Shown piece after piece: positions 57,144-64,000 of a DNA stretch of 64,000 bases. The position numbers were made by a program, and so were the translations under genes. Within the stretch, counting starts at the first letter, position 1, and the number at the start of each line of letters is the position of its first letter. The DNA is taken from assembly GCA_030762175.1 (NCBI GenBank), contig CM060846.1, positions 304,392,512 through 304,456,511 on the forward strand. Reading direction: 5' to 3'. The notes below the pieces were generated by a model. The model made no database searches. It saw only the letters and a list, made by a program, of their open reading frames with translations, and was not told the DNA's origin. This DNA is from Metallyticus violacea. Taxonomy: Eukaryota; Arthropoda; Insecta; Mantodea; Metallyticidae.

Positions 57144-59469
57144 GGAACGTGGCTATTTACTGCATTGATTTACTCTAGGATATCATCATTGAACAAATTG
57201 AATAATATAGGATTTAATTTACAACACTGCCTTAGCCCTATATAATTCAGAATGGCTTGTGTTAATTTACTATTTGACATTTTTATACAAAACTCATTAT
57301 CAGTATATACTCTTTTTAATACTTCTATGAACCTGTTACTTATTCCCAAACTGGAATTGTGGAAGGCACTGTTCCTAATTGTTATATTTAAAAGTAATGT
57401 TTTTTTTTATTTGTGTCTATTTTGTATTTTTAAAAAAAAATCTGTATGGGATGCATGAAAAATAAATACTACTACTGTCTACTTATTCCCTTACTATTCA
57501 ATATTGCCCATAGTGCTTCTGGATTTATTGTGTCAAAAGCTTTTTCAAAATCCACAAATAACATAATCTTCCCTCTTTAGAGCTAAATAGTTATTTACCA
57601 ATGTATCCATAACAAAGATATTATCAATCGTTCTCTTATTCTTCCTAAATCCTGGCTGAAAATTCAATAACTTATTCTCTTCTTCTTCAGAGAAAACTAA
57701 TTTCTCTGTAATTTGAGGGCATATTCACACTTCCTTTATTCTTAAATATAGGCACCACAATTACTATTTTCGAACTTCTTGGGACCCTACTTCTTTGAGA
57801 ATGAAATTTAATATCCTAAACAATATATACAATCCCATCTCATCTAAGCTCCATGCTTTCCAAAACTCCCCTGTTATTCCATCAACTCCACTTGTCATAT
57901 ACCATTTTAGTCTTCTAATTTGCTCTCGCACTTCCTCCTCTTCTATCATTATATCTAGTTGCTTACTGAAATATGCATTTTGCATTATGCATAATTTCTG
58001 CCCAGTGGGTGATTTATGCTTAAGAGATTATGGAAATATCTTATCCAATATTCCTCATTTATTTTATTTTTCCTTACTCTACTTTTGTAAAATATCTTAA
58101 CTATCACCCAAATTATTTTAGTATCTTTTACTCTTGCTGCATAATATAACTTCCTACTCATCTTTCATTGCCATTTTTCTTTACTTCCATAAGGTATTTA
58201 TAACTCTACCTTTCGTAAAATTCTCCCTTTCCCCCCACATGCCTGTTTGCCTCAATTTCCTTTACTCCCTTGGACTCTATTCTTTGTCTTCCTATACTCT
58301 TCATCATACCAACCCTTTTTCTTATTTACTGGATAATCTTTACCTCTCATTTTTGCTCCTGCCTGTTTCAATATCTCCTCTAATTCTAACACAGCCTCCT
58401 CAATCCTCTTTTCCTTAAGTTCAATCTGTGACCTTAATTCTTTCAGAAATGCTTCTTATTTCTTTTCCCTCCATCTATAACTTTGAATTTTAACTCCTTT
58501 ATGTTCAGAAACTTTTTGCTCCCCTTGTAATGTACTTTGAAATTCAGTCCTTATTGGGTAATGGTTACTTAAAGAAACTACATTTAACACTTCAAAACTG
58601 ACCAAATAATGAGTCTAAATCCATTGAATATAACATGTAATCTATATCATTCTGACCATTTTTGTTCACAAATGTAAATTTCCCCATATCATCTTTCCCT
58701 TTTACTCCATTACACATTGTCAGGTTAAATTCTTCACAAAATTCTAACAGTTTCTTACTTTCTTTATTCACAATTTTATCTTTACTCAATTTTCTTTCCG
58801 ACTCACTTAACTGTCGTATAAACTAACCTTCAGGATCTATTAACTTTATTTGACTTTCTTCTACTCTTGATTAAAGTCTCCCATTATTATAAAACCATTA
58901 TACATATGTTTGTTAGATATTACATCATTATCCTGGCCTAACTCATTAAATAAGCTTGAACCATAAAACTCTGAGGAACTTGGGGGGTTATATACTATTG
59001 CCACACACACACACACACTTTCCCTTCCCTATAGACCACTCAGAATATACCACAGCACTGAGTAACCACCTAAATTTTTACACCTCTTCACTCGGACTTC
59101 CAAGCTTTTTCTCACAAACAGGCCTAAACCCTCTAATGCACAACTTTTTTCCTTCGCTTTTTACTCCATGCTTTCCATAAAAATAAAATTCCCTCACTTC
59201 AACAACTATATCTTTTACCAGGCATGTCTCTACCACAGCTATCAGATTCACTGTCTTTAAAAATTTAGATATTTCTCCTTTCCTTATTTTTTCAAATAGA
59301 CCTTCTACATTCCAAAATATAATCTGCACTTTCCTTCCTTATATGGATCCTTTTCTCTCGAAAATAAATTGCTGCAGCCTGGCCCTACTTTGTGTCAATC
59401 TATCAGTTGCCTGACTCTCCTGCTCACCATCCTATAGCCGTAATATGTTTCCTCCTGGTGTCCACGCTA

Positions 59470-60270
59470 TACTAAGTGTTACTATTAATTTTCATGATCC
59501 TATCTAAGATAACATCTATAAACAAATGTAATAATATTGGGCTCAATTTACATCCTTGCCTCAAACTCAAATTTTGCTTCATATGAATTGTGATTCTATT
59601 TCCTTCAATCTAACACAAAACTTGAACCCTTCTTATAATTTTTTAAGTCCTAGAATAAATTCAGTACTGACTCCCTTGAACCTCATTTTGTATGCCAATG
59701 AACTCCTATTTATTATATTGAATGCTTTCTCAAAATCTGCAAAGAAAATATATACCATTCCTTTTATTTCTTAAACATTTATTTATCTTCTATAGTATGA
59801 GTTATCATTATGTTAACTATTGTTATTTTTCCTTTTCTGAAACCTGATTGAAATTCTGATAATTTACTTTCCATTTCAGTCCACTCATGCAAACTTCCAG
59901 CTAACATGCTGGAGTATTTTTGTCCTAAAGTAGATAACAGACTAATTCCTCTGTAGTTGCTTGGGTTATTTATATTGCCTTTCCCTTATATACTGGTACA
60001 ATCATGCTTACTTTCAACTCTCAGGTATTACCTTCCTCTTAATCCTGTTTGATAGCTCTGTCAGCAGCCTTAAACCTCCTTCCATTATCCCAAATATTTT
60101 CCAAAATTTTCTTGGAATTCCATCTATTTCTGAACTTTTTTATTTTCAAAATTTTAATCTGACACTCCACCCCATTCATAGTAAATTTTTTATTTAACAT
60201 TCTATCTGGTTTACAATACCATCTAAATTTAATTCATAACTCTGTACCATTCCACCACCTATCATATTTA
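59470..60270 (-). mobile_element. LINE family A, RT fragment
   Basis: Right to left: a decayed NNPSNYRGISLLSTLG-like block (59990-59930), FQSGFRKGK-like residues (59860-59825), a DFEKAFNIINR-like block (59745-59700), then KMRFKGVSTEFIL. It ends in the strand before the catalytic box at about 59480. It is cut there and adjoins the next copy's endonuclease start. Confidence 0.65.
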
Positions 60271-61025
60271 TTATTTATTCATTAACCTTCAGAAAACATG
60301 TTACTCAGACACATATATAATAATTGTTTTAAAGATAAATGTATGCAAACTTTTAGAATAAATTTAGAATTTCTGAGTTATCACTTACTGTTAAAATCAT
60401 ATATCTTTTTAGGGCTTCTTTAACTAGATTAATGATGGTTCAGAGTTTAAAAACATTCATATAGAAAAAAAACTGAAAAATTAATTTAGTAGATGACAAA
60501 AATAGAACAAGAAAGCATACTGGCAAAAGGCTAGAGAGATAACAGAAAAGAAACAAAAGGAGGATTGGAACATTATTTGACTGCCAACTATTAATGTCCT
60601 CAGCCTATTATCTAGGTGTTTAGGATGCTGAATTAGTATCTATAAAGAATGAAACAGTTTTTTAGCTATATGAGCCTGGAAACCAGAACCACCAATGCAT
60701 GTCCTATGTACTAATTTCTCAGCCAGGCAGCTTTTTGGCATTGCTCCAATGCTCAAACCAACAAAACCATGGAGGTAGCAGATACTGCAATATAGAAGAA
60801 TTTAAAAAAAGTGTAATGGGAGAGCACCTTAATGAATAAAATAATCTGCTTAAGCAGATCTATCTAATGTGATGAAAGTCCTGTTCAGCAAGTGATAGGC
60901 AGAATACGTTATTTGATCTAACACAAGCCTATAAGAGTGAAAGAAATTTAACATTAAAATCAGCTGAAAAGATGCAAAGATTATTTTTGATTCCTTGTTT
61001 AATTTCTTCATCATTCAAGAAATTA
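60271..61025. other. No recognised element
   Basis: Nothing was recognised. Confidence 0.35.
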
Positions 61026-61029
61026 TGAA

Positions 61030-61400
61030 GAAGCCAAATAAAGTACGGCATCTTGCTTTGGGGTAACTCCCCTCCATCTAAGAAAATATTTGTAATGCAG
61101 GAAAAAACATGAGGATAATATCTAGTGCAAATCAGAAGTCTTACTGCAAACCAGTTTTCTTAAAACTGAGATACTGGCCACTTCCCTGCCACTACATATA
61201 CGATGCAATATAATTTATAAGAAACAAACTTGTAGCAAAAGAATCACATATAACAAAAGAAGTAATTCATCAACATGATACAAGAAAAAAGTACATCTTC
61301 ATATAATGAGAAGCAATGCCAAAACATATCAAAATAGTGCAATTCAAATTTCCATCAGATTATGCAACAAATTACCACTATAAATTAAATCAACTGAAAA
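61030..61400 (+). mobile_element. LINE family B, C-terminal fragment
   Basis: IKYGILLWGNSPPSKKIFVM then QEKT (61035-61110), the conserved block at the end of CR1/Jockey-like RTs. Shifted frames follow, matching CKPVFLKLR. Inverted relative to 61590-61890. Confidence 0.75.
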
Positions 61401-61589
61401 GTTAACTTTAATTATAAGGACAGTAATGGTATATTTATTTGATCACTGTTTCTACTCATTAAATGAGTTTTTAAATAATAGTGATAGTATTTATATTGTA
61501 TGAATAAAATTTATTTTATTATAACAGTTAAGCACATTACAAAATCAGGCTCTAATGACTTTAACTGTTTTGTGCCCATTAAATTCTAA

Positions 61590-61890
61590 TCATCATCACA
61601 TTACGAAAGTTGTTGAAGTTAATCTTTTATTTTTATTTTGATAAATCATTTGTTTACGGATTTGTATTACTTCATTCGTTATATGTGATTCTTTTGCTAC
61701 AAGCTTGTTTCTTATAAATAATGTTGCATTATATATGTACATGTGGAGAAGTGGCAAGATTCTCAGTTTTAAGAAAACTGGTTTGCAGCAAGACTTCTGA
61801 ATTGCATTAGCTATTATTCTGATTATTTTTTTCTGCACTGCAAATAGTTTCTTGGATTTGGAAAAGTTATCCCACAGCAATATGTCATAC
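61590..61890 (-). mobile_element. LINE family B, C-terminal fragment, inverted
   Basis: MLWDNFSKSKKLFAVQKKII, RIIANAIQKSCCKPVFLKLR, ILPLLHMYIYNATLFIRNK, and then VAKESHITNEV. The open frame continues to 61596. It shares long stretches with 61120-61250 in inverted orientation. Confidence 0.8.
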
Positions 61891-62265
61891 TTTAATTGGT
61901 GAAAATATAAGCAAAATAAACACTTTTAAGTGTAGAGCCTATTCCCTGAATGCATTTCCACTTGCTGTCAAAGGTGGACCATTAGCATTTATCTCTCATT
62001 GTTTAAATATACAGTTCACCTTTTTTGCTCTGCAGTGGCCAATTACATGCTAATTTTAGTTACTAACAATATGCAATCAAGTTCACGTGTAGTGAAAAGG
62101 TGGAACTCATTGCCAAATGTAGATTTCATTTTTTTTTTCTTTCATTACACAGTTATTTGGGTACTTTCAGGATTAAGGTTTATATGGGAAGTGTCTATTT
62201 TGTTAAATATGTGGCATGCTTGGTTAAGTGTGCCAGTGAATAATGATAAGCAAGTGCACCATATT
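61891..62265. other. No recognised element
   Basis: Nothing certain was recognised. Confidence 0.3.
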
Positions 62266-62269
62266 AAGC

Positions 62270-62770
62270 TGCAAGTGATGATGAAGAGGAAATGCATGAT
62301 ATTGAAGCTGATCATTGTTTTGATACTGTGGAGTTTGTGCCCAGACCTATTAGCAAGTCTTAAAACATAACAACAGTTCTAAACAAAGAGTGCCAGGAAA
62401 TGGTCAATACTGTGTATGACTTTGTTGTGAAGAATAAAGAAGTAATTGACCTATAAGTGAGAAAGCCAAAATTTTAGGACTGAGTAGCCAACAGTCAGAA
62501 AAATCATCAGGAAAGGACCAGTAACACCCAAAAAGGCAGAAACAAAACGAAACCACTGGGAAAATTTCATGAATTCAAATCCGAAATAGTCTGGCAAGAA
62601 ATCTACAGCTTCTATAGGCAAGGAAAACTTCCAACATTCTAAAACTCCTAACATATAAACAATTTCAATACAAAAGAACATCCCTATGGCGTCTTGTACG
62701 AAAATTTGGTTTTCCCTTTTGTGTCAATAATAAAAGGTGTTATTATCATGGAATTCCCTCCAGTAGTGTT
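62270..62770 (+). pseudogene. Relic of a DDE-type transposase N-terminus
   Basis: Across frames: SDDEEEMHDIEADHCFDTVE and FVPRPISKS (62275-62355). Then NKECQEMVNTVYDFVVKNKE (62375-62445). After two stops comes an alternate frame, KPLGKFHEFKSEIVWQEIYS then FYRQGKLPTF (62555-62635). After a shift comes YKRTSLWRLVRKFGFPFCVN (62670-62735). The arrangement (Y-x-F..IYSFY..PT..L, then R-T-S-L-W-R-x-L-x-x-x-G-F) is the double helix-turn-helix start of an insect IS630/Tc1-like transposase family. The catalytic half was not found after 62770. Confidence 0.5.
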
Positions 62771-64000
62771 TTGTAGGTATAAATACTTACAGAGGATCAA
62801 TCAATTGCTATCTGTAGGGTCTGATGGTATACATATTTGCATTTAACAGCAATAAGCTCTTGATCCAGAATCAAGTGTTCACCTGCATAGTATACCCTCA
62901 AGGTGTGACAATAACATTTATTTATAAAACTTTATCTGAAACAGAGGTGAGAAACAGATAGCATGTCTAACTGATATGTTCCTTCAAAGGTTGCCAGGTG
63001 GAAATGCATTCAGGGAACAAGCTATATCAAGATTTGCATTGTTTGCTAAATTCTTCAACAGATACCCAGTTAAACTAAGTTTTTCATGAAATTTCCATTG
63101 TCCTTATTCCATCTTTGGTCATTTTCCATCATAATCCTTTGGAATTCATATTACTTGCAGTTTCAATGCAGTTATTATTAAAAATTGCCGCCAATTTGGT
63201 TCTAGAGTGTTTGAACAGATTTTAAAGATTTATTTTTCACTATGGTGTAGCATATGATAATTTTTTATACTATCACTAACCTTATATAATTTTAAATTTT
63301 ATGACAATTCAAAAACTTTCTGACTTATCCTATATATCTAGCATTCTGTGCATTTTATAATTTATTAAGGACAAACAACAAATAATTTCTGCAATATTCA
63401 GGATAAATTAACTGTGTACAGTAATGTTCGATCACTAGTGAACTTATGATGTCTATTTTCAGTTTTGTGGGTGCTTGCAAGAACCTGATAAGTAATGAAA
63501 GATACATTCTGAGATATTCATTTTCAAAGTTCTCATTGAATCATACTTACATTGTTTTGTATACTGAAAATTAAATTTATTAAACATATTAAGAAATATT
63601 ATAGAAATAAAATGTAAAATTGCTTAAACTATAATAAAAATATTTTGTCTAAAATTTAAAGAGGTAGTCTCTAATTATAATTATTGCAAGGAATCATAAT
63701 TAGAGTTTTATGTGCTTTTACTGCTGAAAGATATCTTTTGGCACAGAAGAGATTTGCACAGGCAGATTCTGTTTTAGTGCTTCCCTTATTATGCTTGATT
63801 ATATTCACATATTGTCAGTTACTTATATCACCATATGAGTAACTGCTACTGGGTTTTCTCCCTTTGTTTCTATTTTGCAAGCTCTTAGCAATTGAACAGC
63901 ATTTCCATTTACATATTTCTTATGACATACAAAAGACAGTATAGATAGGGATGGAGAATAGAACATAGCCCTTTTATTACAGATTTGAATAGTTTGGGAT
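62771..64000. other. No recognised gene; small inverted repeat at 63668-63706
   Basis: AT-rich. CTCTAATTATAATT and AATCATAATTAGAG form a small imperfect hairpin. GGTGGAAATGCATTCAGGGA at about 62998 has an inverted match near 61945. No gene was seen. Confidence 0.35.

Larger units (their letters stand above)
55980..59335 (-). mobile_element. LINE family A, long copy with an internal inversion
   Basis: Right to left: endonuclease start MQIIFWNVEGLFEKIRKGEI and LKTVNLIAVVETCLVKDI (59329-59210). Endonuclease end NLTMCNGVKGKDDMGKFTFV and NKNGQNDIDYMLYS (58720-58620). RT start EEEVREQIRRLKWYMTSGVD and GITGEFWKAW (57940-57850). NRTIDNIFVM-like residues and DFEKAFDTIN-like residues are at about 57630-57540. 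Catalytic LFTDD is at about 57090. MVNKFDYLGVRVSSKGRWSD is at 56912-56850. The next ~268 bp are reversed (56572-56839). Coding then resumes with LMERVLTYSFRISYLEKHSV (56570-56510), AREGCAWTRIGIINLKGLSG, and a C-x2-C..H..C remnant at about 56150-56100. Confidence 0.85.

Noticed and set aside
62451..62681. Hydrophobic 76-residue minus-strand frame
   Set aside because: It lies opposite the transposase relic on the plus strand and shows no family resemblance of its own.
22625..64000. Remaining SLC41 exons
   Set aside because: I looked for the VPGHLIF and YLTALGDLLG type segments on the plus strand and found none that I could support.

Overview
The window is AT-rich nuclear DNA of an animal, very probably an arthropod and most likely an insect with a large, repeat-laden genome. 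It has spliceosomal exons, kilobase-scale introns, and decayed non-LTR, Penelope-like, Tc1/mariner, hAT and SINE elements. Two uncharacterised repetitive protein families of the kind familiar from insect genomes are also present. No bacterial, viral or RNA gene was found. The species cannot be named from the sequence.

One host gene is supported: an SLC41-type (MgtE-like) magnesium transporter on the + strand. Five internal exons lie at 1243-1422, 11889-12033, 12278-12424, 14171-14318 and 22419-22624. Their phases join without error into about 275 codons. The first exon(s), the last exons, the promoter and the terminator are not visible, so everything to the right of 22625 is either a giant intron or lies downstream of the gene.

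Layout. 1-645: 5' end of an I-like LINE. 1801-3240: two Penelope-like elements (PLEs) head to head, the right one split by a palindromic insertion. 4.2-4.5 kb: SINE. 5.2-8.2 kb: LINE family A. 9-11.8 kb: SINEs and LINE RT scraps. 15.1 kb: SINE. 16255-18093: a DDE transposon with inverted terminal repeats. 18.9 and 20.2 kb: palindromic insertions. 21.3-22.2 kb: possible hAT relic. 22.7 kb: short Tc1-like element. 26-27 kb: LINE A. 27.4 kb: repetitive-gene relic. 27.9-29.5 kb: PLE. 30.1-33.5 kb: LINE family B, with a palindromic insertion. 34.2-36.4 kb: LINE A with a SINE inside. 36.4-37.1 kb: R1/I-group endonuclease relic. 38.1-39.5 kb: hAT transposase pseudogene. 40.7-41.9 kb: mariner. 42-42.4 kb: SINEs. 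42.5-43.0 kb: second Tc1-like element split by a PLE tail. 43169-49073: a full-length I-like LINE. 50.6-52.7 kb: PLE and LINE A. 53.3-54.0 kb: repetitive-gene relic. 54.2-60.3 kb: several LINE A copies, one with an internal inversion. 61-61.9 kb: inverted LINE B fragments. 62.3-62.8 kb: DDE transposase relic.

The most notable structure is a family of seven short insertions (2732, 17688, 18880, 20191, 33284, 42533 and 54918). Six are near-perfect palindromes with a one-sided tail of about 25-75 nt. The palindrome sits directly against one copy, and the tail against the other copy, of a roughly 12-bp target-site duplication. Their sequence is that of the 3' ends of the local PLEs, including a hammerhead-like motif. 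They look like retrotransposed, snapped-back PLE 3' termini.
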